Below, piece after piece: positions 43,930 through 52,332 of a stretch of DNA of 52,332 bases. Numbering within the stretch: the first letter of the stretch is position 1; each line of letters begins with the position of its first letter. The notes below the pieces were generated by a model. The model was not told where the DNA came from and did not search any database. It worked only from the letters and a program-made list of their open reading frames with translations. The translations under genes and the position numbers were made by a program. The stretch lies in NCBI GenBank assembly GCA_028689495.1, contig JAQTWB010000015.1:1-52332 (forward strand). Reading direction: 5' to 3'. Source of the DNA: a bacterium (GTDB lineage: Bacteria > Bdellovibrionota_C > UBA2361 > SZUA-149 > JAQTWB01).

Positions 43930-44698
43930 TTTCCTCTTCCTGTAGGTCGGCAATGAGTTTCATCCCCTGTAACGTCAATTCCGGCATAACTATATCGACA
44001 TGACGAGAATGTTCCGCGACAATTCGCGCCAATCCACCCGTGGCAACAATCAGGTAGTCCTTGCCCATCTCGGCATTTATACGGTCAATCAAGCCATCCA
44101 CCAGTTCAGTGTAGCCATAGACGATCCCTGAAAGCATCGCCTCCTGGGTGTTCTTGCCAACGACCCTCTCGGGACTGCGAAGTTCTATACTCGGAAGCAA
44201 AGCAGCGCGAGAAAACAGAGCTTCGGCGGAAAGGTTTATCCCCGGGGCAATAACTCCACCGCGATAAATCGCTCCTTCATCGACCACGTCAAAGGTCGTT
44301 GCTGTTCCCAGATCTATCACCAGCGATGGCGTGCCAACCAGACTCGCCGCAGCAACAGCATTGACTATCCTGTCCGCACCGACACGCTCAGGCTCTGCAA
44401 GATCAATTGTCAACCCGGTATTTGTTTCGTGTGAAATAACCAACGGCTCTATGTGAAGATATTTGTGTGCAATTTTTGTAAATACCCGACTAAGTTGAGG
44501 TACGACACAGGCGATCACCACCCGATGAATCTGCTTTGGCGCGAAACCACCTGCCTTCAAAAGCTCAAGTACCGACATCGCATATTCATCAACAGTACGT
44601 CGTGAATCTGACAACAAACGCCAGCTGCCGCGCAGATACTCATCTTCATACAAACCAAGTACGACATGGGTATTCCCAACATCAATCGCCAGCAACAT
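43922..44698 (-). CDS. coaX: Type III pantothenate kinase
   Basis: A 258-residue CoaX. It phosphorylates pantothenate, the first step of CoA synthesis, and needs a monovalent cation. ASKHA-fold motifs are present: AIDVGNTHVVLGLY (phosphate 1), PERVGADRIVNAV, DLGTATTFDVV (phosphate 2) and GGVIAPGINLSAEALF. ATG at 44698 overlaps birA by 17 nt. The birA-coaX pairing is widely conserved. Confidence 0.95.
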   Translation of the reverse strand: MLLAIDVGNTHVVLGLYEDEYLRGSWRLLSDSRRTVDEYAMSVLELLKAGGFAPKQIHRVVIACVVPQLSRVFTKIAHKYLHIEPLVISHETNTGLTIDLAEPERVGADRIVNAVAAASLVGTPSLVIDLGTATTFDVVDEGAIYRGGVIAPGINLSAEALFSRAALLPSIELRSPERVVGKNTQEAMLSGIVYGYTELVDGLIDRINAEMGKDYLIVATGGLARIVAEHSRHVDIVMPELTLQGMKLIADLQEEENG

Positions 44699-45590
44699 AA
44701 GAAAACTCCAACTCACCGCTAATTATTTCCAACTCTCCAGACTCACTCTCAAGCAATAATGCGCCGTGTTTACTGATTCCCTTAAGCACCCCTGTCTTCT
44801 TTTCACGACCAGTATTGATAGTAGTCAGGTCTCCATAACCCCAAGCACCTTCATGCCAGCGAGCGAGATAGTCATGAAGGTGGCCGCTAGAAACACATCT
44901 CATGAAATTATCCGTCTCTCGCAGCAAATCCAACGACAGCTGTAGATAAATTTCATTTTTGTCGGCCACGCCAAGTTGCGCAAGTTCGGTCAATGACACA
45001 GCGGGAATCTCCGTATTCGGCAACTGGTCTACATTAAAACCAAGACCGAGAATGATCCCGGTATGATCCTCCCGCGCTACCGGCACAGTCTCAAAAAGAA
45101 GACCCGATAACTTACCCCAGCCTCCCCCAGCTTTTCTGGCGATCACATCGTTGGGCCATTTAAGCTGCACTTTCACTCTTAAAGACTCCAGGTAATCGCG
45201 AATCATCACGCCAGCAGCAAGCGATATACCCTGAAGCTGCCAGATCGGATAAGGAATCTCCCATGCCGCACTAAGATACACACCACCCGCGGCTGGCGAT
45301 GCCCAAACCCTGCCCTTTGTCCCCCGTCCACTTGTCTGTTCTCGCGAGATCACTAAAAAACTCGATGAACCTTCTCCAGAAATAACAGAACTCGCGGCGG
45401 CATCAACTTCCTCAGACAGACTGATGTTAGTGAGAATCTCTCTGGCAATGTCCATGGTCGATGTCAGAGTATCAAAAACAAAAACACGGCCTGAAATGCC
45501 TGAATGTTCAGAAAAGTGCGTTCGTTGTTTAACCGCCGAATGAACGACTCTATTTTCGGCAAGAAAAGACTCAAGTTCATCCTTAAACAC
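44682..45590 (-). CDS. birA: Biotin-[acetyl-CoA-carboxylase] ligase
   Basis: A 302-residue BirA without the N-terminal repressor helix-turn-helix. Catalytic motifs are TSGRGTKGRVWAS (biotinyl-AMP loop) and QLKWPNDVIARK; LSGLLFET and LGLGFNVDQ follow. A C-terminal SH3-like part is present. It attaches biotin to carrier proteins such as that at 19456-19977. The start is GTG with GGAGG about 9 nt upstream, inside the RND pump stop region (8-nt overlap). Confidence 0.95.
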   Translation of the reverse strand: MFKDELESFLAENRVVHSAVKQRTHFSEHSGISGRVFVFDTLTSTMDIAREILTNISLSEEVDAAASSVISGEGSSSFLVISREQTSGRGTKGRVWASPAAGGVYLSAAWEIPYPIWQLQGISLAAGVMIRDYLESLRVKVQLKWPNDVIARKAGGGWGKLSGLLFETVPVAREDHTGIILGLGFNVDQLPNTEIPAVSLTELAQLGVADKNEIYLQLSLDLLRETDNFMRCVSSGHLHDYLARWHEGAWGYGDLTTINTGREKKTGVLKGISKHGALLLESESGELEIISGELEFSYVAGD

Positions 45591-48500
45591 TGGTCCGCCT
45601 CCTCCAACTCAAAAAATCCTCGAGTGCGATATAGATACTCGGCACTATGAACAGCGTGATCACTGTAGAGAATAAAATCCCGAAGCCGAGCGATATTGCC
45701 ATCGGAATCAAGAATCTCGCTTGCATCGATGTTTCAAAAATCATCGGCGCCAAGCCAAAAAATGTCGTAAGCGATGTTAAAATAACCGGACGAAAACGTC
45801 GCACCGTCGCATTGTGCATCGCCCTGACAGCCTTCATCCGCAGACGCCCACCCTTGTTTTCATTGGCCGTAACAATCAAAACAAGCGAATCATTCACCGC
45901 CACTCCGGCCAAAGCGATAATACCAAAAAGACTCATCGCACTCAGATCGTATCCAAGAAGTATATGGCCGATAACAGCGCCAATAATACCAAAGGGAATT
46001 GCAAGCATGACAATCAGTGGTTGAATATAACTGTTAAACGACACCGCCAGGAGAGCAAAGATCCCCAGAAGCGCGAGAAGAAACCCCTGCCGCAAGGAAA
46101 CAAGCGAATCGCTCTGAGATTTCTGCTCACCCTCCATGGAATAAGTCAGTCCGGGAAACTGCTGAAGCAACTCTGGAAGCACATCCTTCTGCAGACTGGC
46201 CACAACATCATTGGCGTTTGCCCCACCGCCCTCTTCATCCACCTCGGCAGTAACAGAAATAACTCTCCTGCCACCACTACGGCGAATAGTTGTATACCCA
46301 TGTCCAAACTCTGGTGTCGCCACATCAGACAACAATGACTCAGCTCCGGCAGGAGAGCGAAGCACCAGTTGGTCAAGCGACTGCATGTTATCTCTCTCCT
46401 CATCAGGCAAACGGACAAGCACTTTGACTTCATTGCGCCCACGTTGTTGCCGAAGCGCCTGAACACCATAAAAAGAAGACCGTAACTGGGCGGCAATATC
46501 GCTAACCTTAAAACCCTCGGCACTTCCATAATCACTGATGCGAAAACTCATTTCCGGCTTGCCGCTCTCCACCCCGTCGTCGACATCATATACCCCACCG
46601 TATAGCGACAGCTTATGGGCAAGTGACTCGGCCGCAGTCTCGAGAACATCGTGCTCGCGATGCGAAAGCTGTACATCGATCTCCGCACCGGAATCCGTTC
46701 CAATAGTCGATTTGAAACTAATCGCCTCAAGACCGGCAACTTCACCGAGATTCTCCCGCCAACGTCGGGCGACTTCCTGCGCAGAAACTTCTCGCTCGTC
46801 AAGTGGCACAAGAAATATCTGCATCGCCACCAGATGAGCCCCAGACTCCGAAAATGAGCCCCCACCCGTCGCTGGCCCCCCGCCAGCTATCGCCTGACCA
46901 ATTTGTCCGTAGATACCGCGCACAATCTTTCGCCCGCCAGAAGGCTCAAGGGATTTTTCCGCCGCCCCAAGCAGGCGGCTCGACAATTGTTTTGCCTGCG
47001 CCAACGGAGTCCCATAAGCAAGCCGGGCCTGCACCAGCACAACATCTGTCTCGATGCGTGGCATAAAGGTAAACGGCAAACGTCCGCCAACAACCAATCC
47101 AAGCGAACCGACCAGCAACGAAATACCCAGAATAATTACAAGATAACGATAGCGAATCGCATTTGCCACAACACGGGAAAAATGATGATAGATGAATCGA
47201 TGCAGGACAATTTCAAATCTCTTTTCCGGAATAGAAAGTATGTCCCAGAAGCGGGACTCCTTGCCCTTGTGCGAAAGATGCGCCGGAAGAATAAAAAGCG
47301 ACTCCACCAGTGAGACAAGAAGTATCGAGATGACCACTGCCGGTACTTGTTTGAACAGGTTGCCAAGACCACCGGGCACAAACAGTAGCGGCATAAAGGC
47401 TACAATATTTGTCAACACGGCAAAGACAACCGGCATCGCGATCTCCTTTGCTCCGTCGAGTGCCGCCTCCAGATATGGCACACCCTTTTCGCGCTTTTCG
47501 TAAATATTCTCTCCGACAACGATCGCATCATCGACAACAATACCGAGGGTAATGATAAAAGCAAAAAGCGAGATCATGTTAATACTGACCCCGGTTGTCG
47601 AGAGGAAAAGAAAGGACCCAAGCACCGAAACCGGTATTCCCAGCGTAACCCAGAATGCAAGACGCGGTTCAAGGAACAAACCGAGCAACAACAGCACCAG
47701 AACAAAGCCCATAAAGGCGTTCTTCAACAAAAGCTCGATCCGTTGTTTGTAAATCTCGCTTTGGTCATTCCAGACGGTAAGCTTTGCTCCCACTGGTAAC
47801 TGCGGCAACTTGCCTTCGATATAACCGTGCACGGCATCGGAGACGGAAATCGGAGTCTCGTCGCCAACACGATAGATCCCAAGACGAACTGCCGGTGCAC
47901 CATCCAGAGTCGTTTCCAGGTCAGTATCAGCAAAACCATCGGTAATTTCTGCAATATCACCAAGTCGCACATCAAGACCGTTGCGATCTGTATAAACCGC
48001 CACAGACTCAAACTCGGCAGCAAAGTCACGACGCTCGGTAGTGCGAAGCAACATTTCTCCGCTCTTGTCCTTGATTGCGCCCGCCGGTAACTCAAGCGCT
48101 GTCTGACGAATTGCCTGCGCCACCTGGGGCAAGGTTATACCGTACTTCCGCAGATTTTCTTGGGATATCTCAACATGAGTTTCCAGAGAACGAGCTCCTT
48201 CCATCTCCACCAGAGTAACCGCTCCCGATGACAGAAGCTCATCTCGCACCTCCTCGGCCAGGTTACGCAGCTCAATCTCCTTCATCTCACCGGATATAAT
48301 CAACGACAAAACCTGACGTCGGGCGACAACCAACGATACAACCGGTCGCTCAGCTTCATCGGGAAATGAAGTAATGCGGTCGACAGCATTTTTCACATCC
48401 TGCAATACTTTGCCTTTATTGACGCCTGTCAGGAGTTCAACTGATATCGCGCCTGCTCCCTCAAGCGCATTTGAAGTCACCTCCTTGACACCGTCAATCC

Positions 48501-48729
48501 CGCGAACTTCATCTTCGATCGACAGTAGTATCCCCTGCTCCACATCGGCCGGACTGGCGCCAGGGTAAGGCACAGATATGGAAATCCTGTCCACATCGAA
48601 CTCGGGAAATACCTCCTGCTTCAGCGTGCGGGCGACAATCAGCCCACCAACAATAAACACCAGCATCAGCAGGTTCGCCGATACCAGATTTCTTGCCATC
48701 CAGGGAATTGCGCCGCGATATTTCTTCAT
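45583..48729 (-). CDS. RND-family efflux pump permease
   Basis: A 1048-residue AcrB/MdtB-like inner-membrane transporter with twelve helices in the usual 1+5+1+5 arrangement and two large periplasmic loops. The N-terminal VFPEFDVDRISISVPYPGAS is typical; the proton-relay Asp pair is in GIVVDDAIVVGENIYE. The segment GIIALAGVAVNDSLVLI marks the second half. It exports hydrophobic compounds or metals; the substrate cannot be read from sequence. It starts 8 nt after the adaptor gene. No TolC-like outer-membrane gene is in the window. Confidence 0.95.
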   Translation of the reverse strand: MKKYRGAIPWMARNLVSANLLMLVFIVGGLIVARTLKQEVFPEFDVDRISISVPYPGASPADVEQGILLSIEDEVRGIDGVKEVTSNALEGAGAISVELLTGVNKGKVLQDVKNAVDRITSFPDEAERPVVSLVVARRQVLSLIISGEMKEIELRNLAEEVRDELLSSGAVTLVEMEGARSLETHVEISQENLRKYGITLPQVAQAIRQTALELPAGAIKDKSGEMLLRTTERRDFAAEFESVAVYTDRNGLDVRLGDIAEITDGFADTDLETTLDGAPAVRLGIYRVGDETPISVSDAVHGYIEGKLPQLPVGAKLTVWNDQSEIYKQRIELLLKNAFMGFVLVLLLLGLFLEPRLAFWVTLGIPVSVLGSFLFLSTTGVSINMISLFAFIITLGIVVDDAIVVGENIYEKREKGVPYLEAALDGAKEIAMPVVFAVLTNIVAFMPLLFVPGGLGNLFKQVPAVVISILLVSLVESLFILPAHLSHKGKESRFWDILSIPEKRFEIVLHRFIYHHFSRVVANAIRYRYLVIILGISLLVGSLGLVVGGRLPFTFMPRIETDVVLVQARLAYGTPLAQAKQLSSRLLGAAEKSLEPSGGRKIVRGIYGQIGQAIAGGGPATGGGSFSESGAHLVAMQIFLVPLDEREVSAQEVARRWRENLGEVAGLEAISFKSTIGTDSGAEIDVQLSHREHDVLETAAESLAHKLSLYGGVYDVDDGVESGKPEMSFRISDYGSAEGFKVSDIAAQLRSSFYGVQALRQQRGRNEVKVLVRLPDEERDNMQSLDQLVLRSPAGAESLLSDVATPEFGHGYTTIRRSGGRRVISVTAEVDEEGGGANANDVVASLQKDVLPELLQQFPGLTYSMEGEQKSQSDSLVSLRQGFLLALLGIFALLAVSFNSYIQPLIVMLAIPFGIIGAVIGHILLGYDLSAMSLFGIIALAGVAVNDSLVLIVTANENKGGRLRMKAVRAMHNATVRRFRPVILTSLTTFFGLAPMIFETSMQARFLIPMAISLGFGILFSTVITLFIVPSIYIALEDFLSWRRRTSV

Positions 48730-48737
48730 CTCGTTTG

Positions 48738-49955
48738 CTATTTTGCTCTGAGAAGCATGCCCGGAAATGCCGATGGCAATCCGGTGGTGATTACTCTATC
48801 GCCGCTATCAAGACCGCGAACTTTGACAATATCGCCTGCTCTGAGCAGCACCTCGACCTGCTTGACTTTCAGGCGACTATCCTCGCCAAATATCCAGACA
48901 TTCTTTCCTTCGCGAAGCAAGGCCGCTGAAAGAGACACCACATCATCAAGCATCGGTCCGTCAATCTCGATATCAACGTAATCATTGAGCAGCACTGTGT
49001 CGATCTGCGGATTTTCTGCCGCTATAGCTCGCAAAATCATTCGCGCCATACGACCTGACTTGTCCAGGCTCGGAACAATCGACAATGGATGTGCGACAAA
49101 CCATCGCTCCCGATCCACCCCAAGCGAACGAAAGCGTGCCTTGTAGTGTGTAAATTCATCACGACCAGCAATCCAGGGCAAATCAGATAACTTCAAGCTG
49201 GCGACAATATCGTAAATATCATTACTTGCGAACATGACCTTACCATTCTGCGCACCAACAAGCTGACCCACTGTAATGTCCTCTTCGACTACCACACCGG
49301 CAAAGGGCGCCTTCACTTCGCTGCGCTCGAGGTCGCGGTTCAGCTTGCCCAGGCGCGCCTCAGCCGCCAAAACCTTGGCCTTGGCATCAGCCAACTGGGG
49401 CACGCGCAAGGCTAGCTCGCGATCGGCATTATCGGCTTGATCAGCTCGATCTGCGGACTTGTCATTTGTGCCGGATAATCTCTTTGTGCCAAGCAGACCC
49501 CATTCTTCCTTCGCCACCCGCGCATTACTTTCCTCAACTCGCAAATTGAGCCTGGCCGAGGCCAACGCAGACTGCTGCTCAACAATCGAACTTTGAATAT
49601 CTCGTGAATCTACACGAAAAAGAACTTCATCTTTGGCAAACATTCCACCGGCGACCAGTTTCTCACTCAAGAAGACGACTTTTCCAGCAACTTCAGCTTG
49701 AAGAACCACCTGCTGGTGGGCTGTAACAACTCCCTTGGCGCTGATTGTCATTTGTTCAGGACCGGGATCAACCTCAACAAATTCCACATAACGCCCCTGG
49801 CCCTGAGGCTCAGCCTTATCTGCTTCGGGTTTGCTGAATACAAGGTATATAAATATTAATACCGAGATTCCCAGAGCAAGAGCACCATAATAAAACTGCC
49901 GCGACAGGCTCCAACGCTTCCTTAGTTCAGATAAACTAAATGTCTCAGGTCTCAT
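48738..49955 (-). CDS. RND efflux periplasmic adaptor (membrane fusion protein)
   Basis: A 405-residue adaptor. It has one N-terminal membrane segment (FYYGALALGISVLIFIYLVF), a split lipoyl half-motif (VVLQAEVAGKVVFL and SEVKAPFAGVVVEEDITVG), a coiled-coil hairpin (SIVEQQSALASARLNLRVEE and following) and beta-barrel/MP domains. It links the pump to an outer-membrane channel. The dispersed repeat copy C ends 9 nt before its ATG. Confidence 0.93.
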   Translation of the reverse strand: MRPETFSLSELRKRWSLSRQFYYGALALGISVLIFIYLVFSKPEADKAEPQGQGRYVEFVEVDPGPEQMTISAKGVVTAHQQVVLQAEVAGKVVFLSEKLVAGGMFAKDEVLFRVDSRDIQSSIVEQQSALASARLNLRVEESNARVAKEEWGLLGTKRLSGTNDKSADRADQADNADRELALRVPQLADAKAKVLAAEARLGKLNRDLERSEVKAPFAGVVVEEDITVGQLVGAQNGKVMFASNDIYDIVASLKLSDLPWIAGRDEFTHYKARFRSLGVDRERWFVAHPLSIVPSLDKSGRMARMILRAIAAENPQIDTVLLNDYVDIEIDGPMLDDVVSLSAALLREGKNVWIFGEDSRLKVKQVEVLLRAGDIVKVRGLDSGDRVITTGLPSAFPGMLLRAK

Positions 49956-49963
49956 CTTGAGTT

Positions 49964-49986
49964 ATACCGTTTCAAAAAGTGGTTTT
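49964..49986 (-). repeat. Dispersed intergenic repeat, copy C
   Basis: Minus-strand copy of the 17301-17325 element, slightly diverged (AAACCACTTTTTGAAACGG then TATAA). It fills the gap between rluD and the RND adaptor start. TTTAAA and TATAAC within it are 17 nt apart, so it may supply a promoter. Confidence 0.55.
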
Positions 49987-51049
49987 AAATTCCGCATGAA
50001 AATCGTTCCACCAACAATTCCATATCTTCCGGCATTCGTACACTAAATGACAAACGTTCAGAATTGCGAGGATGAATAAATGAAAGAGAAAAAGCGTGCA
50101 GCGCCTGATGACCAAAATCCCGTATCGCCGCCGTAAACTGTTTCGCCCAGGTTGCCGGGCTATAGCCATAAACGCTGTCGCCTACTATCGGACAACCAAT
50201 AGAAGCAAGATGCACACGTATCTGATGGGTGCGTCCTGTTTCAAGCGCAACTTCCAATAGCGCCCCCTGACCAATCTTCTGCTCAACCTTCCAGCGCGTA
50301 ATCGCCTCGCGCCCACCAGTCTTATCACCTGATTTGATGACCGCCATCTTCGTCCGATCAACAGTGTGCCGGGCCATTGGCCGCGATATAATGTTCCAAT
50401 CCAAACTGTATTCTTTCGGCAAACGATCAACCAACGCCAGATAACGCCGCTCAATCTGCCGCGGAGGAAGAAACTGCTTCTGCAACTGCTTCAAAGTGAA
50501 ATCATTCTTGGCAACAATCATCAACCCCGAAGTGTCCTTATCCAGACGATGAACGATCCCCGGACGAAGCTGCTCTTGCCCCATATCGAGACGAGACAAA
50601 ACCTCCGGTCCAAGATAATGCATGATCCCGTTAACCAGGGTACCACTTGATTTGCCTGCTCCGGGATGAACGACAACCCCTGCGGGTTTATTTATTACCA
50701 GCAAGTCTTCATCTTCAAAAACGACAGTAAACGGGATATCAGCTTCAGCAATCAATTCCCGGGGCACTATCTCAGGCATAGTGACGCTAACCTGGTTACC
50801 AGCACGAAGACTGTGGCCGCATTTACCCACGGCACTTCCATCAACCAGCACGAGTCCTTGAACAATCCACTTGCCGATCGTGCTTCTCGACGGAGTTTCA
50901 TCTCCGGTAAGACAAGCAGAGATAAATCGGTCCAGCCGCTCGCCGCTTGACCCTTCATCGACAACAAAAATGGTATGCCTATTCTCTGAAGCTTTCTCCG
51001 CAATCTGCGGTTGTATCACCCTAGAGGGAAAATCTTTTTCGCGCTTCAT
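49985..51049 (-). CDS. rluD: 23S rRNA pseudouridine synthase, RluD family
   Basis: A 354-residue enzyme: an N-terminal S4 domain (GERLDRFISACL, SRSTIGKWIVQGLVLVDG) and a catalytic RluA-type domain with HRLDKDTSGLMIVAKN, in which the Asp is the nucleophile, and ETGRTHQIRVHLA. It makes pseudouridines in helix 69 if a true RluD; RluC/RluA-type specificity cannot be excluded. The ATG at 51049 is preferred for its spacing (9 nt) from GGAG; ATG at 51055 is an alternative. It overlaps ribF by 29 nt. Confidence 0.92.
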   Translation of the reverse strand: MKREKDFPSRVIQPQIAEKASENRHTIFVVDEGSSGERLDRFISACLTGDETPSRSTIGKWIVQGLVLVDGSAVGKCGHSLRAGNQVSVTMPEIVPRELIAEADIPFTVVFEDEDLLVINKPAGVVVHPGAGKSSGTLVNGIMHYLGPEVLSRLDMGQEQLRPGIVHRLDKDTSGLMIVAKNDFTLKQLQKQFLPPRQIERRYLALVDRLPKEYSLDWNIISRPMARHTVDRTKMAVIKSGDKTGGREAITRWKVEQKIGQGALLEVALETGRTHQIRVHLASIGCPIVGDSVYGYSPATWAKQFTAAIRDFGHQALHAFSLSFIHPRNSERLSFSVRMPEDMELLVERFSCGI

Positions 51050-52028
51050 CAACATCGGCTCCAATTGCCTGTTTGAGTTCTGACAAACCATCGAACTTCT
51101 TTTCTTCACGAACGAATGATTTGAGACTAACCTCTATCCGAGTTCCGGCAACAATCTCCTCCCCTGACCAATCAAGCAGATGGGACTCAATCAGCGGAGT
51201 GTCGCCGGAAACTGTCGGCCTCAGACCAATGTTAATCACGGCTGGCAACTGTCCGGTGCCTGGTAACCTGACATGGCCGGCATATACCCCATATCGCGGT
51301 AGAAACTTGCGTGATACGGCGATATTGAGGGTCGGAAAACCAAGCTGGCGCCCAAGTCTCTTGCCGCCCTGTGTTCTCCCGATAAAAACATATTCCCGAC
51401 CCAGAAGACGTGCAGCGACCTCTACTTCACCTTCCTGCAGCATATTGCGAATACGACGAGAACTGACCCTCACGTGCTCAAAGTTCTCCAGTTCAATATC
51501 CACAGCAGAAACAATTTCAGTGGCGAACCCGCAAACCCTGCCAAGATTGGCCAGAGTCTGCACATCTCCGGCGCGCTCACGACCAAATCGCCAGTCATCA
51601 CCGACAACCACAATATCTGCTTTTAGTTGCCGACAGATTACCTGCTCAACAAAATCATCCGGTGATAATTGACACAGCTGCTTGGTAAAGCGCATTAGAA
51701 CAAGATCGGTAACACCCAGGTCATTCATTACGGAGACACGCTCACGAACTGTCTGCAGATATGAAGAATGTCCAACCCCACAACCAGCTGACGAAGGAGA
51801 ACCCAAATAAATTCGCGGATGTGGATAAAAAGAAAGAACAGCCCGCCGACCTTCTGGAGACACTGCGTTGAGGCGTTGCACCAGTGCCTGGTGCCCAAGA
51901 TGCATTCCGTCAAAATTACCAATGGCGACCGCTACAGGACGACGATCATCGAAGCCATCAATAAAATTTCCGGCGTCAAGGGCAATACGTGAGATCCGTA
52001 GCGGCACTTCGTAATATACTGCTGGCAC
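51021..52028 (-). CDS. ribF: Bifunctional riboflavin kinase/FAD synthetase
   Basis: A 335-residue RibF: an N-terminal FMN adenylyltransferase domain (IGNFDGMHLGHQALVQRL, VGDDWRFGRERAGD, VSSRRIRNML) and a C-terminal riboflavin kinase domain (GRQLGFPTLNI, GVYAGHV, INIGLRPTV, ESHLLDW). It converts riboflavin to FMN and FAD. The start is GTG with an AGGGA site 9 nt upstream. It heads the ribF-rluD-RND-birA-coaX strand-run. Confidence 0.95.
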   Translation of the reverse strand: MPAVYYEVPLRISRIALDAGNFIDGFDDRRPVAVAIGNFDGMHLGHQALVQRLNAVSPEGRRAVLSFYPHPRIYLGSPSSAGCGVGHSSYLQTVRERVSVMNDLGVTDLVLMRFTKQLCQLSPDDFVEQVICRQLKADIVVVGDDWRFGRERAGDVQTLANLGRVCGFATEIVSAVDIELENFEHVRVSSRRIRNMLQEGEVEVAARLLGREYVFIGRTQGGKRLGRQLGFPTLNIAVSRKFLPRYGVYAGHVRLPGTGQLPAVINIGLRPTVSGDTPLIESHLLDWSGEEIVAGTRIEVSLKSFVREEKKFDGLSELKQAIGADVDEARKRFSL

Positions 52029-52332
52029 TTTAAATTTCCCTATCCAAAATACCTCCGTCCCAAGCAGTATATTTGGAGCGGCGGAGCCGCGACCAGATAA
52101 CCATTATACCCCTCCAAGAAATTCAGCCAGCGCCGTAAGGCGCTGACAACAACAAAAAACAAAGTTCACTTGCTGTCTGTGCCTTACGGCACAGCAACTA
52201 CTTTATTGTGAGCAGTATATTGGTTTTCTGGTCGCATCCGCTGGCGCGGCTGCTCCGATATACCCCTCCCGCTCACGTTAGCGGCGACTACGTCGGGAAA
52301 CTCATAGTGGGAGGGGTATATACTGCTCGCAC
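52029..52332. repeat. Mosaic of inverted and direct repeats
   Basis: No gene is visible. AGCAGTATAT occurs at 52063-52072 and 52211-52220 and inverted at 52318-52327. ATATACCCCTCCC (52258-52270) is inverted at 52309-52321, and TATACCCCTCC also occurs at 52105-52115. Two hairpins with 7-bp stems are CAGCGCC/GGCGCTG (52128-52145, loop GTAA) and CTGTGCC/GGCACAG (52177-52194, loop TTAC); they are inverted versions of one motif. GAGC...GCGACCAG (52076-52096) is roughly inverted at 52228-52255. The element runs off the window end. Confidence 0.75.

Noticed and set aside
1..52332. CRISPR array, transposase or prophage
   Set aside because: No regularly spaced identical repeats with spacers, and no transposase, integrase or phage structural genes were seen.

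Overview
The window comes from a Gram-negative bacterium. It encodes LpxC for lipid A synthesis, a tripartite RND efflux pump, periplasmic and signal-peptide proteins, CmoB and an AcnA-type aconitase. Gene style and several small conserved proteins resemble the former Deltaproteobacteria (Desulfobacterota and relatives). No marker here settles the lineage, so that placement is an inference. Coding density is high, with many 1-8 nt overlaps, mostly GGAG-type ribosome binding sites and frequent GTG or TTG starts. I see no prophage, transposase, rRNA or CRISPR array.

Layout. 1-501: gene-free, with some hairpins. 502-4553 (+): HDOD protein, PAS histidine kinase, nucleoside-phosphorylase-like protein and a Ser-rich unknown. 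4600-5835 (-): Rv3722c-like aspartate aminotransferase. 6276-8544 (+): rplU, rpmA, obg, rsfS. 8643-11642 (-): ferredoxin, purA and a response-regulator-LpxC fusion. 11895-18387 (-): a Cys-repeat secreted protein, cmoB, two large glycosyltransferases and tRNA-Cys. 18719-19321 (+): small membrane-anchored protein. 19456-23135 (-): acyl-CoA carboxylase-like operon whose biotin carboxylase subunit has lost key catalytic residues. 23413-28871 (-): a pair of M16 peptidases, a CbiA-like protein without its catalytic motifs, and a polytopic membrane protein. 28989-30366 (+): zinc-ribbon protein and a double pseudo-receiver protein. 30541-31233 (-): an unknown gene bracketed by 97-bp direct repeats. 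31741-36339 (-): manganese-type ABC transporter whose two permeases both carry DtxR-like C-terminal domains, divergent from mntR (36488, +) across a perfect palindrome. 36978-43254 (+): E3-like flavoprotein, MscS channel, YceI protein, aconitase. 43357-52028 (-): ribF, rluD, RND adaptor and pump, birA, coaX and a conserved unknown. The window ends in a mosaic of inverted repeats.

How the genes connect. BirA would biotinylate the carrier protein of the carboxylase-like operon. MntR very probably controls the adjacent transporter, and the DtxR-like tails of the permeases suggest an additional metal-sensing layer. CmoB modifies tRNA wobble uridines and is translationally coupled to glycosyltransferases, with tRNA-Cys at the end of the same strand-run.

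The strongest candidates for new biology are the receiver-LpxC fusion, the catalytically altered biotin carboxylase, the CbiA-like protein beside M16 peptidases, and the twin permease-DtxR proteins. All motif statements come from reading the sequence by eye and from remembered family knowledge; no alignment or database search was run.
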